Assembly (NCBI RefSeq): GCF_020921035.1
Contig: NC_063155.1
Span: forward strand, 22,685,294-22,749,293
Source of the DNA: Rhodamnia argentea
Taxonomy: Eukaryota > Streptophyta > Magnoliopsida > Myrtales > Myrtaceae
Length of the DNA: 64,000 nucleotides
Direction of reading: 5' to 3'
The position numbers and the translations under genes were made by a program. A model generated the notes under the pieces. The model was not told the DNA's origin and did no database searches. It was given only the letters and a program-made list of their open reading frames with translations. Below, one piece after another: positions 35,528-47,143 of the stretch. How positions within the stretch are numbered: position 1 is the stretch's first letter; each line of letters begins with the position of its first letter.

Positions 35528-36782
35528 GGAAAAAGTACCAAAAAAGTGCTAAAGTTATTGCATTGGTACCAATTCAGTCATAAACCTTTTAATTGAACCA
35601 ATTCAGTCCTAAACATTTTTGTATTGGTATCAATTCAGTTTACCCAACCTATTTTAGCAGGAAATCGCTGACATGGACACCGACAATGCCATGTAGAATG
35701 GCCGGTACTGATATTGATATCATTTAATAATATGTTTTAACATTTTTGTCCTTTTTTCTAAACTTTTGTCCCTTTCCTTCTCTCCCTTCCTCTGCAAAAC
35801 TCTCTCTCTCTCTCTCTCTCTCTCCAACTACTCTCAACCTTCATCTCTCTCTAATCCACGAATTCAATCTTCCTATGTACACCATAATCACTCATTCTCA
35901 CTTAATCCCATTGGACCCAAAAAAAAAAAAAATAAAAACCTTAATCCCGTTCGCTAACCCAGTGTTAAAACCTCTCTTAAGCCCTAACGCTAATCAAACT
36001 ATCTTATTCTTCTTCCTTCTTCCTGAGATGAATAGAAGGCAGCCAGGCTACCGATGGTGCTTTAGCTTCGCCACCATCTCCTCCACCAGCCTCAGGCTCG
36101 CTCCCTCCGCGTCGATCTCCTCCATCAGTTGCTCCACCAGCTCGTGCTTCTTCTGCTTCTTCTGATGCTTCGCCCTCGCGCCGTAGTCAGAACTGTCCCT
36201 GAGCAGCAGCAGGTTCTGACTCTGCTAAGCCATTTCCTTGGCCCTCCACGTCCCGTCCATGCTCAGCTCTAGCAACCCGGGCACAGCACCTTCCCTCAGG
36301 ACCGCCTCCCTGTGCTTGTCCCTGCAGCTCCTCACCATCGCCAGGAGTATCACGACCACATGCTCCCTGCACTCCGGAGACCCTTCCTTAATCGCCTCAA
36401 CCAGCGCTCGGATAGGGCCGTGGGCGCAGCGACCTCGTGGACCGCGTGGCTGGACGATGCCACGACTTTCTCAAGCGCCGCCATCGCCTTCTAGGTGGCC
36501 TCTAGGTACTACAGCGAGCTGGAGGCGACGATTAGGGGGAGCGATCTGGCAAGAGGTGGAGAGGTTCAGGAGCATGGAGACCGCGTCGAGCTTCGTTTGC
36601 GGCGAGATGGCGATTCAATGGGAATTCGTGGCAATTTCACCTGATAAGATTGCGATTAGTGTCTCGATGGCGCCGGAGGATGCGATAGGCAGCTTATTGG
36701 CGTTGAAAGAGGACAGGATCCACATCGCCGACACTACCAATTCTACCAGCGACAGGTTCCCACGAAGATTTAGAGTGGTTGC

Positions 36783-36825
<43 letters not shown>

Positions 36826-37098
36826 GAGAGGAAAGGGGCAAAAGTTTAGAAGAACAGGAAAAATAATTAAAAGAATAACTTTTAAAAAAATTATATTATT
36901 AAAAAAAATTCACATCAGCATCGATCGTCTTACGTGGCATCGCCGGCGTCCACGTCGCCGATTTCTGGCTGAAATTGAGCGAATAGACTGAATTGGTATA
37001 AATGCAAAAAGATTTAAGACTAAATTAGTCCAATTGAAAGGTTTATGATAGAATTGGTACTAATGTAATACATTTATAACTTTTTTGATACTTTTTCC
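35528..37098. mobile_element. Pack-MULE with about 230-bp terminal inverted repeats
   Basis: The left arm (35,528 to about 35,760) and the inverse of the right arm (about 36,860-37,098) match over their length, both opening GGAAAAAGTA and sharing CATAAACCTTTnAATTG. Flanks TACAAGTGTG and TGGAAGTGTG match at 8 of 10 bases, consistent with an aged 9-10 bp Mutator target duplication. A CT microsatellite (about 35,800-35,824) and a GA microsatellite (36,792-36,821) sit just inside the arms, around a captured ARM-repeat gene piece. No MURA-type transposase is visible. The same arm family occurs at 53,935-54,640. Confidence 0.82.
36048..36780 (-). pseudogene. ARM-repeat protein gene fragment inside a Pack-MULE
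   Basis: The minus strand holds pieces of armadillo repeats: LPIASSGAIETLIAILSGE, TKLDAVSMLLNLSTSCQIAP, ALVEAIKEGSPECREHVVVI, REGAVPGLLELSMDGTWRAK, then LLLLRDSSDYGARAKHQKKQ and ELVEQLMEEIDAEGASLRLV before a stop at 36,048-36,050. This is the C-terminal part of a plant ARM-repeat protein related to the U-box/ARM group. It is broken: there is a TAG after WRAKEMA, an in-frame TGA after the SGEIATNSH stretch, and at least one frame change between the LNLSTSC and ALVEAI segments. It has no start of its own. It is most likely a transposon-captured copy, since it lies wholly between Mutator-type arms. Confidence 0.8.
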
Positions 37099-37242
37099 TG
37101 GAAGTGTGTGTGCACACCAGAGTCTCGAGCTTATGTGGTGCACTCAGTGCGCGCTTGGCGTTTTCACAATACATTAGTTGAAAATGCAAAGTCGCATGAA
37201 AATGAATGGTCGCAAACGGGAATTAGAGAAAGTGTAGGGGTA

Positions 37243-37480
37243 AGGAATGGCAATAAGCATGTCACTGAGGGGGTAATGGGTCGTTAGGAGATTTCTCCCA
37301 AGAACTCGGGAAGCTTAAACGTGTTTTGTGTGTTGCCTCGGAAAGTCCGTCGGGGAAGGTGCTGTGTAGGGACAACAAATTAAATATCAAAGGATTCTCG
37401 CACGCAAAGACCGTTCGAGTTCGACTGATCTTTGGCATGTGTCTGGTTCAACCAACGACGGATATTACCGTCCAGCATCC
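37243..37480. repeat. Cluster-specific repeat, mate of 24,413-24,648
   Basis: Near-identical to the repeat beside copy A. Here it runs on for about 400 bp through DNA related to 25,820-26,200 (3' flank of gene A) into the last-exon relic of copy C, so it marks the 3' side of a third reductase unit. Confidence 0.7.
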
Positions 37481-37873
37481 GACTATTTTGTCGTGTTACG
37501 ATCAGATTATAGCTGGCGATCGATTAAATGAACGATCCTGCTGTCGCTCTGCTTTTACGAGGTTTCGTTTGCCTCGAGAACTGATTCTTATGTCGACCCA
37601 TTAAAGGGTTTGAACATCGAAAGTTCTGAACAAGTTACGATACGGAGGTTTACCTTTGGATACTCGGTACATCCTGATTCAGCAGCCATTGAGAAAAAAA
37701 GAACGCGTCGACGGTGTTTCTTGTTTTAATACGAAGATTAGAGCAGAGAAGCAGGGAGACTCGTGATTCCTGCGTTTACCCAGTGTTCATCGTGCAAACA
37801 CACTTCATGGGAACGAACGGCCAGCAGGTGAGTAGCCTCCCATTTACATTTTTGGCTTGGGAAACATTCTCTG

Positions 37874-37957
37874 TCACAATTTAACAAATCCCTTGTCATT
37901 CAAGCTTTTGACAGTTTCGTTCAAACTCTGTACCAGATCAATGTAATTGATCCCCAA
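37874..37957 (-). pseudogene. Last-exon relic of a third reductase, copy C
   Basis: The minus strand reads LGINYIDLVQSLNETVKSLN then DKGFVKL and a stop. This corresponds to [20 protein letters not shown] plus EKGFIKF in copies A and B. The first half of the exon (CADDKPF to KVKS) is gone. The frame is intact over these 27 codons but several conserved residues have changed. The flank at 37,560-37,870 also matches the 3' flank of A. It is part of a dead gene whose exons 2-5 I could not find. Confidence 0.8.
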
Positions 37958-38421
37958 GTAGAAATTATGTACTGTTCACTCCCCCTCTCGCACACCTATG
38001 GAATAGTAGATCAAACTTTCAGGATCCATTGAAAGGGCTAAAAAAAAGTATGAAAAAAATCACTTTAGAAATACGAATTCTTCTCATTACTCACTCCCTA
38101 TTTCTTGCGTGTGGTCTCTCTCTCTCTCTCTGTGGCCTTCAGCCGATAGCCATTCGCTAGTTGTCCGTCGTCGATAGCTAGCCGTTTGCCAATCATCGCT
38201 CTCGTATGCAAAGACCGTAGAAATTTTTTATTGTTATCAAAGAATGAATGTTCTATGAGCCAATCGATAGACGACATACCCCGATGAACCACAAGACTTG
38301 CAGTGTCTTGGCCTCTATGATTTTCTTGAATCCTCTAAAATATTCTTAGTGGCGGGCGATACGGTAAATGTATCCTATTCTAGAGTATTTCTTGTGATGT
38401 AATTGGTAAAAATAGAGGTAT

Positions 38422-41408
38422 TGTGACGTCCCGAAATTTCAACCTCTGTAAGAAAATTATAAATTCCGGGGTGGATAGTAAATTTGGATCTTGAGGATTT
38501 AATAGTCGATGATTGGCTATTCTGGAGTGTTTGTCGGGAAAAATCGAGTTTGAATCGTCAAACTTTGACTCGTTTTACCGAGAATCGTCGCGCGCAAATT
38601 TAGGTTTGATCGAGCTATAAATACCAAAATATCATTTTTACCCTCGATCATTTGAGTCAAGTGACCGTCCGATACCTATTTATTAAATTACCAAATCGCC
38701 CGTGGGATTTATGCACTTGAGACAAGGGAATTAAGGAATTTTTGAAAAGTTATGTGGGCCCCCAATTCTCTCCCCTTTTCCGTCGAAATCCCCCTCCCCA
38801 ATTTGCGGCCGCCCAACGTCATTCTCACTTTCCTTGGCTGACATCACTCCTACCTCATCAACTTGCCTCCCAAGTTTTGAAACCCACGTGGCCCACTTCT
38901 CTATTCTTTCTTCTTTCTCTTCTGCCCAAGCAACAGAACCACTTCCCCAAGCTTGCTTGACTTTTCCACACTTCTTTTTCTCTCTCTCTCATAGCTTCCC
39001 CCCCCACGACGTGACCCCACTCCTCTCTCCCCTCTTCTTCTTCTTCTTCTTCTTTTCCTTTCGTGCGCGAACAGACCCCCCAACGACGCGATCTCTCTCT
39101 GTTTCTTCTTCTTTCCTTTTGCTGTTCGCGCGAGCAGACCCCCCCCCAAAATCTGCACGACCACCACCCAGCTGTTGTTTTGCGCCGCGCCAACTTCGGT
39201 TCGACGCCGTTGGTCTGCTTGATACTCGCGAGGCCGCTGGCCCGAGGGCCAACGTGGCTTGCGCCGCCGCGCCGAACTCTATCCAACCCAAATCCGGTCG
39301 TCACCAGTCCCGATCCGCCATCCAACCTTGCATTTCCGCCAGCCGCGCCTCCGCTTCATCCTATCGCCTTCCACCTCCAGCCCGCGCTTCACCCGAAGTT
39401 GCCGCGCTAACCGCGGGCCACAAAAGGGAGCTAACACGGTCCGCGCCGCCGTGCTCCATCCCGATCACTTCCCGACGCTGCTGTTCCGAGTTTCCCAAAC
39501 GCTAGCCCACTGCCTCGAGTCCTCGACGTCCGTCCGATCACTCCCTAGCTTCTGCTCAGTTACGATGACGAACCACCTAGCCACCCGAAGCTCTTTGGGG
39601 ACGTGATCAGTATTAATCGAGCCCCCTGTTCGAACCCGAGAACCTCAGGTTTGGAGCTCGTAAGACCCAACACGGTCGTTCGTTGTCTCGCCGCCACCAC
39701 AACCCTCCGAAGCCGTTGTTTGGCTGTTAGACAGCCGGCCCGACGCCCATGCGGCCATGAACAGTAACCGAGAGACCCGAACCGAGGCCGACCCGGACCG
39801 ATGATCGAACCCGTAACGCCGCGCCAGCTCGAGGATCCAACGTGGGAGTTCCGTTGGTTGCCGCGAACTGGAACATGGATTTAAATTCGAACTCGCATCG
39901 CTTCGCGCCCGACTCGACATCAAACGCAGGAGTTGTGAGTTAACCCCTAAACTACGAATAGGACGTTTACTGCGTTTAAGGATAGATTTAATGTTATTGA
40001 CTGCTAATTAGATTATTTTAATTGGGATCAGATAATTTAATTGCATGCGATCAAATTACTTACGTGAAGCTTAATCAGCTAAATATTGTGATCGAGATAG
40101 TTAATTACGTTAATTTAATTATTCTTGTACGATTATGATTATTATTATTGGGCGGTTATTGTATTATTATTGGGTTATTGTATAATGACTGCTACTTGTC
40201 CGGATTGATGTGAGTGATCACCCTGTTTATGGTTGCAAAATATTGTGGCTGATTTGTATATCTATATGATCACGTGTGGACCGAATTTTGAGCATAAAAA
40301 TGGCATCGAGCCAAGTTTTGAGCACGATCGCTTGTGGATGCATTGGATTAAATGCAAAGATAAGAATTGGCTTGATTGTCCGGTGTGCTTGTGTGGTCAT
40401 ATGATGAGATTATACCGTGCCGGTCGTACGGTTTCCTAATAAGTTCGTGCCGTGCCGGTCGTACGGAATAACATGACTTATTAGACGCCGGTCGCAGCTT
40501 GTGAAGGACCGAAGCCCCTACGGGGATTCCTGGTAGTTACGTGTCGTGCCGGTCGTACGAATCTTACGGACTATCGGACGCCGTCGCCGGAAGTAAGGGA
40601 CGAAGCCTGGTCATGCCCGTAGACACCGCCGATCGTAGTGTTAAACACCGCCGGTCGTAGTGTTAAGCCACACCGGTCGTGTGCGTTGGGCCCGATGTTT
40701 TTTTTTATAACCGGAATACGTGTGATACATTATGTATGAGATTGTGATGGGTGTTCTGGTTGAGTGTCATGGTTTATATGTTGTTGGCTGTTATGATATG
40801 AATTGTTCGTCGTGTGGCCCATGGTGGGGTAAGTTTGCATGTGATTGAAGATTCACCGTGATATTGTACTTGGCCATGTGGTAGATATAGCGTGGCGTGA
40901 GTCGCATGCTATTGATCCGTTATCGATATTATCCCGCATGCTTAGGATGCCTTGAGCGAGTTAATGTCCTACTCGGACTTAGGCGTTGACTCACGGAGAT
41001 TTTATATCTCACCCGTTGTTGTTAACCATTTTTCAGGCCTTAACTATAGGAAGCTGGAAGTGAGCAAGGCTTCTTTTTGAGTAGCATGAAGTAGTGTTAA
41101 CCCCCAACCCCGAACTGGTATTTTTGAGGACAGTAGACAGTGGCCCTAAGGTAGGGCTTGTATGTACGTACTTCCCAGGATTAACAAGATAATTAAATAA
41201 AAGTGATTTTTGGTTAGTATTGATTGATTTGACTTCCTACTGTTCTATCCCTACTTTTAATTTATTTGTTTGGGGATATTACACGTTCCGCATGCATTAT
41301 TATTATTAAGATAAAACTAATTGGTCGATGACGTGCCTGGGACGTCGTCCATTTTGACTCGAGGCGTTTTGGTAGGGCTGTTGCGGGCCCGAGGATCGGG
41401 GCGTGACA
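38422..41408. mobile_element. Solo LTR, probably Ty3/gypsy
   Basis: The unit starts TGTGACGTCCCG, ends CGGGGCGTGACA, and is flanked by a perfect 5-bp target duplication GGTAT (38,417-38,421 and 41,409-41,413). At 2,987 bp it is long for an LTR. No internal retroviral-type domain and no second LTR is present in the window, so it looks like the product of LTR-LTR recombination. Family placement rests on the length and TG...CA ends and is tentative. The exact target duplication suggests a fairly recent arrival. It lies between the two ends of reductase relic C. Confidence 0.82.
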
Positions 41409-41710
41409 GGTATACTCTCATTGGTAGATAGGGAGGTGCAATATCTACCATTAGATCTAGAGTCAAACGACAGTAGTCATTCCAAGGCTCCTTGTATAAA
41501 TAGTGGAGCTCTTTCCTTTATACTTGAGCAACACAAATTATTTTCTCTCGTAGCTTATCTCTTTAACACTTTCTCGATCCACTAATCGAGTAATTAGTCC
41601 TTATCAGTAAACACTTTCTCGATTCGCTAATTGAGTAATCGGTCCTTATCAATCGGTGAAGGGTTAGCTTAAGGGCTTCAATGATCCAAGGAAGCCTAAG
41701 CCTAAGTTGC

Positions 41711-41768
41711 CCTTGACGAGCCACGAGGATGCTCCGGTCACGCGATCGGCATCTACTATCACGCTCAT
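41711..41768 (-). pseudogene. First-exon relic of reductase copy C
   Basis: The minus strand reads MSVIVDADRVTGASSWLVK. Intact copies have [26 protein letters not shown]. The cofactor loop residues GYIA are missing (12-bp in-frame loss) and the residues before VTGAS are scrambled. With the last-exon relic at 37,874 it gives the expected order for a minus-strand gene, now separated by the solo LTR. Exons 2-5 are not seen between them. Confidence 0.78.
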
Positions 41769-42199
41769 TCTTGTCTTCTCCGGCTCTTCTCGTCCTTCTT
41801 TTTCAAGGAGGTTGGTCTTGCTATGCAGTTGGTGCACAGCCGTGATCGTAAGTGCGATTATTTGGGGAAAAACTTCATCACAAAGGTAGAAACGTTATTT
41901 TCCTATTTTTGGTAATATGTGATCGAATAAGTTTTCTAGTATTTAGATATCATTTAAAAATGATTTCGGACTCATGATTTTATCTGAGGAAAAAAATCAA
42001 ATTTTTAAATAATTCTTTCATAGTGTGGCCCGAGGCCGATCGGGCTTGACCTCGTGTGGCGGGAGTCCGGGTGGCGATCGACGAAGGAAAAAGTAAAAAA
42101 AAAAAAAAACTAATAAGAAAAGAAAACAAAATAAAATATGAACATATTTTTTTGGTCGAACAAAGACATTTTCGTTAATGTTCCTGATATTTTTTTTGT

Positions 42200-42318
42200 C
42201 CGGAAACTAAATGATTTGGAGCATTGCATTTTTGGAGAAATTTGAAAACATACAACACCAAGAAAACAAACCCAAGATCTTGTAACTTCTCAGAAGATTC
42301 TCTTTCATTTGCCTTTCT
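42200..42318 (-). pseudogene. Intron-1 fragment of a reductase copy, out of order
   Basis: CTAAATGATTTGGAGCAT and TTCTCTTTCATTTGCCTT match intron-1 DNA at 29,765-29,860 in A and 51,225-51,310 in B. It lies on the far (5') side of the first-exon relic, where an intron-1 piece of the same gene should not be, so the locus has been rearranged or holds parts of more than one lost copy. Confidence 0.6.
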
Positions 42319-43267
42319 GTAATGCACCCCGTGTAAAAAAAAAAGCATCTACGCCCCTGGTCGAGGCGAAGGAAGGAGGAAAAAGAAAGAAAAAAATAAA
42401 AATAATTAAAACTCTAGTTTTTTAAAAAGAAAATAAAAGAAAAATAGATAAACAAGATACGATATAAATAATAAAGAAGAGAAAAAATAAAAATAAAAAT
42501 TATAAAAGGAGTGCACGGAGGCAAATTAAATTTGATTTTTCATTCCAAATGGTGAAAAAAAAATCGAGTTTGAGGTGTAGATCAAACACCGGAATACATT
42601 ATCATTTTCTTGAAAAATAACTTCTTCGAAAACATTTCCAGCACACAAAAATAGCCTAGGGAACTTTATCACTTCTATTCGAGCTCTGTTTATTTTGCAA
42701 AAAATAAGTGATTTGAAAAATGTTTTTCTAGAAAAAATGATCCGTCTAACTTGAAATAATTTATCGGTTAAAATATTTTCGTTGATAATAAAAATATTTT
42801 TCGTCCATTCATTTTTTTAAGCGATATAAACCATTATTTTTAGGAAAATATTTTTTAGATCATTCACTTTCACGAGATAAATAAAGCTTCAATGACTAAT
42901 CAATAATTGAATACTCAATGGAATGCCCCACACATCAATCAAAGTTTTTAGAATGATAACCGGATAATTTCCAACTTATGCCGTGTGTAGATTGCAAAAC
43001 CCCGCTTCTTCTTCTCTCATTCCTATCCCATTTCTCTCGAAGATGAATATTCGAACCCTCCACCTTTCTCTTCTTAAGTAGAAAGAGCGGCATTGGGGCA
43101 ATTCTCAGTGGTTATTTTAAATTTAGTTTGAAGCCCATGAAATTTTTTGATAAGGAAAGATCTCCTTTGAGAGATCTGGCATGTTTTGGACGCGTGGCAT
43201 CTTTTACATTTATTACAAAGGTAAGTTGGTAACTGTTTATAACAAGCTCTGGATCGAGAAAATCATG
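42319..43267. other. AT-rich intergenic, no gene
   Basis: Long A- and T-rich stretches. A short GC-rich piece just before it (42,025-42,085) resembles the cores of the Mutator-like MITEs. Nothing coding is supported. Confidence 0.4.
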
Positions 43268-44605
43268 GGTTTTTTTCCAATTTAATTTAAAAATATATAT
43301 ATTTACAAAAATATTTTTTTAAAATAAATATTTACAACTTTGGGCCTCGCTCGGCAGCCCAACCGCCGAGCAGCTCTGCTGGGCCCCCCCCCAACTGCTG
43401 GGCAGCCCAATTGCCAAGCGAGGTTGGGCTTCTTTTTTTTTTTTTTTTAAGTATTTAAATTATTTAAAAAAATACGAAATTTACAAAAAAAAAAAACAAT
43501 GTGGGCCGGCTATATTGTAAATTTTGTATTTTTTTTAATTATTGATACTTAGAATAATTATTTTATTTATAATTTTTTTTCTTGTGAAACTTATATTTAT
43601 AACATTATTAGCAATAATTAATGTAAATATTTATTAAGATCTATAATTAATAAATAAAGTTGTGATATAATGTAATATAGCCGTAGGAATATGTTGGAAA
43701 CCGCAGTAATAGATAGATGGGAAACCGCAAGAAAAGAGTTAAACACCGCACGGAAAGATTAAAAACCGCAGCAAAAGAGTGGAAACAAGTAAAGAAATGG
43801 CAAAACTTTGGAAGAGCATATCTCATCGCTCGGGTGTCCGTTTGAGACGATTTTTTTTTTATTTCACGTAATTTTTCAAGAGGAATCCATTGGCAAATGG
43901 CCGTAGGCGATTTGGCCAGCCTTTTTCCCCAAAAAACGTCGTTTTCCTTGTTAATTTTGTATTTTCTCATTTCGGTGCTACTTCTCGATATTGAACGAAC
44001 CCTCCTTTCCCTTTTTCCCCAAACAAATTCGGCCATTGGCGGTGATGAATGATGGATTTTTGCAATTCGGGATCATCTAGATGAGTTTTCCTATTTTTTC
44101 TAGTATTTTCTGGATTTATTAATGGCAATTTTTGCTATTCGGGATCGTTCAGATGGGTTTCGATTTATTATATTATAAAGATATTGAATTAAGAATGGGG
44201 TTCCTTAATTTTATATATCTTACCAATTTTATTTTATGAATATTTTTAATTAATTACATAATTACAACATTATTTATTAATTATATATCTTAATAATTTT
44301 TATATTAATTATTACTAATTATGTTATAAAGATAAGCTTCCCAAGAAAAAATATATAAATAAAATAAATATAAACATGTTAAAAAATACGAAAATAAACT
44401 AAATATTATAAATATAAATAATTAAAATACTTAAAAAAATGAAATTAAAAAAAGAAGAAGAAGAAGCCCAACCTCGCTCGACAGTTGGGCTGCCAAGTGG
44501 GCCTCGCTTGACAACCCAACTGCCGAACGAGGCCCAAACTTGTAAATATTTATTTTTAAAAAATATTTTTGTAAATATTTTTAAAAAAAAAAATTAAATT
44601 ATGAC
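43268..44605. mobile_element. Large inverted-repeat (foldback-like) element
   Basis: The left arm (about 43,280-43,710) and right arm (about 44,230-44,604) are inverted copies sharing TTTGGGCCTCG, a palindromic GC module (GCTCGGCAGCCCAACCGCC on the left; its inverse at about 44,465-44,535), TAATTAATAAATAAAG-type DNA and other AT-rich tracts. The 520-bp centre matches part of 25,250-25,500. No transposase or target duplication could be identified, so the class is open. Confidence 0.6.
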
Positions 44606-45429
44606 AGCACGCCTTACTAAAATTATGCACAACACTTTTAGTTCAAAATAGTTCCCTCAGAAGATTAATCCTTATTTTGGGCCTCGTAATTTGGGCTTTT
44701 CAAGACTAAAATTAACAAGCAATTAATTTGGGTCCAGGTCATATTATAGTTTTGTGATTCGGAGCCTAAAACTAAGTGAGGGTATATTAATCAGTTAAAC
44801 GACTTTTGCATGTAATGATTAAACTATAAATCATTTCAGTTGGGCGAATTCACCCCCACCAAGATACATGAAGAATCGCAATTGAGGTGCTCAAGCTTTA
44901 GGATACTTCCGTGCCTCAAAACATCTCGTTAATCTTAATATCGAATCGTGTTTAGTATCGGTCTGTCTGCGAACTTGCGGACGTGTCAATCTTAAATAAG
45001 ATAATGGGTTAAAACATACTTTTTAGAGCGATTCGCGTCTTGTCCTTTTTGGTCGGTAAATATCGGAAAAACCCAAAGGGCTAGTTTAATACTTACAGAT
45101 TGATTTGTTTCGTGTTAGAACTCAAAACGACTGTGAACATTCGCCAATGGGAAAATTTACTAAGTAAATACAAGTTCAAGAAGGAGAAGACGGTTGTTAC
45201 GTTGGTAAACCATTATCATCCCGAACGAATAAAGCGAGAACCAAGTGAATGTTGATCAATAATCTTGTGCCTTTCTGATGTTTTTAATCGGATAAAAGGA
45301 ACTATTATTTTGAATTCAAGTAATATGTTATATGTATAGTGTAGGTGGGTGATGATTTTTGTTTATTTATTTTATCATTCAATCGCTTCCTTTTCGCAAC
45401 GCCAAGGATGGAGAGTCGGTGTCGACCCA
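44606..45429. other. Intergenic, upstream of the NAC pseudogene
   Basis: No gene or repeat recognised. It may include remnants of the promoter of the former NAC gene. Confidence 0.4.
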
Positions 45430-47143
45430 TGCATGCCGTCTTCGAGCCAAGAAAAAGTGGCGCCGCTGCCGTCATCCGAGGCTGAGTTCCCACTCGAGTT
45501 TCCAATCGGGTTTGGATTTGGCCCCACCGACGGGGAGCTCATTCTCTGTTACTTGAAGCCCAAAGTCATGGGCGGTCCAATTCCGCCCCGCGACTTCTTC
45601 GCCGACGTTGATCTCTACAAGTCCGACCCCAGAACGCTCATCGGTACGTGCGTCATATATAAGCGGCCAGCATAAACACTCGGAGTCTGTTCGGTTTTGT
45701 AATGCACGGGCAAGCACGTTTGAAGATGCGATTTCTTGTTCGGTCGTTCCTCTCTTTGAATTTCTTGGCCCTCTTGGGGCTTGTCAGGTTCTCGTTCGTT
45801 GACTTTCTTGGCTTTCTTTGATCCTTCCTTGATTAGAAATCGCGTGGTGAGTTCTTGCGTACATTCGTCTCAGTGCACGCTCGTGCTTACTTGAGAGTGC
45901 AATTGCTCGTCTATATCGGGTGGAACTAAGAAAATGCAAGAGAAATTACTCTGATGCAACTTAGTTCAGTGATTCTCCACAGAAACGGAACGGATGGGGC
46001 AAAGATGGGGACGAGGGGTGCTTCTTCACTCCGAGAGACGGGAAGTATCCGAACGGATAGCGGCCAAATCGTTGCACGCCCAGCGGGTTTGCGGTTTTGG
46101 AAGGCGTCCGGGACAGATAGCATCATCATGATGGAGAACAAAACGGTTGGAAAGAAGATGTCGTTGGCCTTTATTCGAGGAACCTGGCAAAGACGAAGCG
46201 ACCGAATTTCTTCATCCGAACGATACGGATAGGGGACCACAGGGAGGGTCTGATTAGATGGACCTGCTTCCGGCTGACTGGTCCCCGCACTTTGATTTCT
46301 GATGAAGTAGTCTCGAGCAGGAAGTTCATGTCCCACCCCTTCCAATAATTTTTTGAGGCCGGCCTTGAGTATGCATGAGTATAGATTGGCGGAGGATGAG
46401 AAGAGGAACCACACCAGTACAGAAAGGAAGAAGAGGAAGGAGGAGGAGGAGGGGGTGAAGGACAAGAGGGTTTGGATCGATTCCTTAATGTTTACGTTTT
46501 AGCACCTGAGTTTTCCTTGCCATCAGGCGTATGGCGTGAATTGATGTGTTTGTGATGTGAATTGTGGCAGTTGGATGAGTAGGTTCTGTGCAAGGTCTAC
46601 ACGCCCAAGCATGCAAAGCATTCCAAGAACGGCCAGAAATCCGATCATCCGCCAAAGAAGAGGAACGAACAGAACCCTGATCTGCCAGACGGCAACAGCG
46701 ATGATGGCCTGACGACAACCGGCAAGAATCGAGGCCAGAAAAAGGCTATTATTGTTACTGATGGCTACTTGCGAGACCACCTTCAATCCACTCCAAATCA
46801 CGAGCTCAGCACGAGCCAACAAGTCCACGCGGTCAACAATTACCGACTGCTTCAGAGTTCTCAGGTCAGTGCTCGCGGCAGCAGTTCGGAGACCGACCAA
46901 CCGGCCTACAACGTCCTGCCATATCAAACCCATACGCACCCCGACTTTATGGCTCACCGCCTGAGGGCAATGGGGATCAGCATGCATTTGCAAGTCCAGC
47001 GAGAGCTCACACAGCCCGCGTGTTTCGGGCCTCCTACTTGGCAGCTGACCAGCAATTCTCCTCCTGAATTGCGTCCAAGCGGGAGCTCTTGCCTCCTGGC
47101 GCAATCAACTCGCAAAAAATCCTTATCGAGTAGCGGTGTATAG
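45430..47143 (+). pseudogene. Broken NAC transcription factor gene
   Basis: Three former exons are visible. Exon 1 (to about 45,640) reads LEFPIGFGFGPTDGELILCY then LKPKVMGGPIPPRDFFADVD (NAC subdomains A and B) and ends at a GTACGT donor. Exon 2 (about 45,980-46,300) reads EGCFFTPRDGKYPNG, then RFWKASGTDSIIMMENKTVG and PGKDEATEF, in changing frames: a TAG interrupts after KYPNG and two frame shifts follow. Exon 3 starts after TTGTGGCAG at 46,571 with LDE-stop-VLCKVY, where the conserved Trp of LDEWVLCKVY is TAG, and then runs open for 188 codons to the stop at 47,141-47,143. Functional NAC factors bind DNA through subdomains A-E, and this copy cannot. It is a host gene, clearly dead but still well preserved. 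Confidence 0.88.

Noticed and set aside
38834-39505. A 223-codon open frame and several overlapping ones
   Set aside because: They lie inside the solo LTR and come from CT-rich, GC-rich DNA. No protein domain is seen.
40417-40690. Spaced CCGGTCGTA words as a CRISPR-like array
   Set aside because: Repeat units are short, irregular and imperfect, spacers vary widely, and the setting is a plant LTR.
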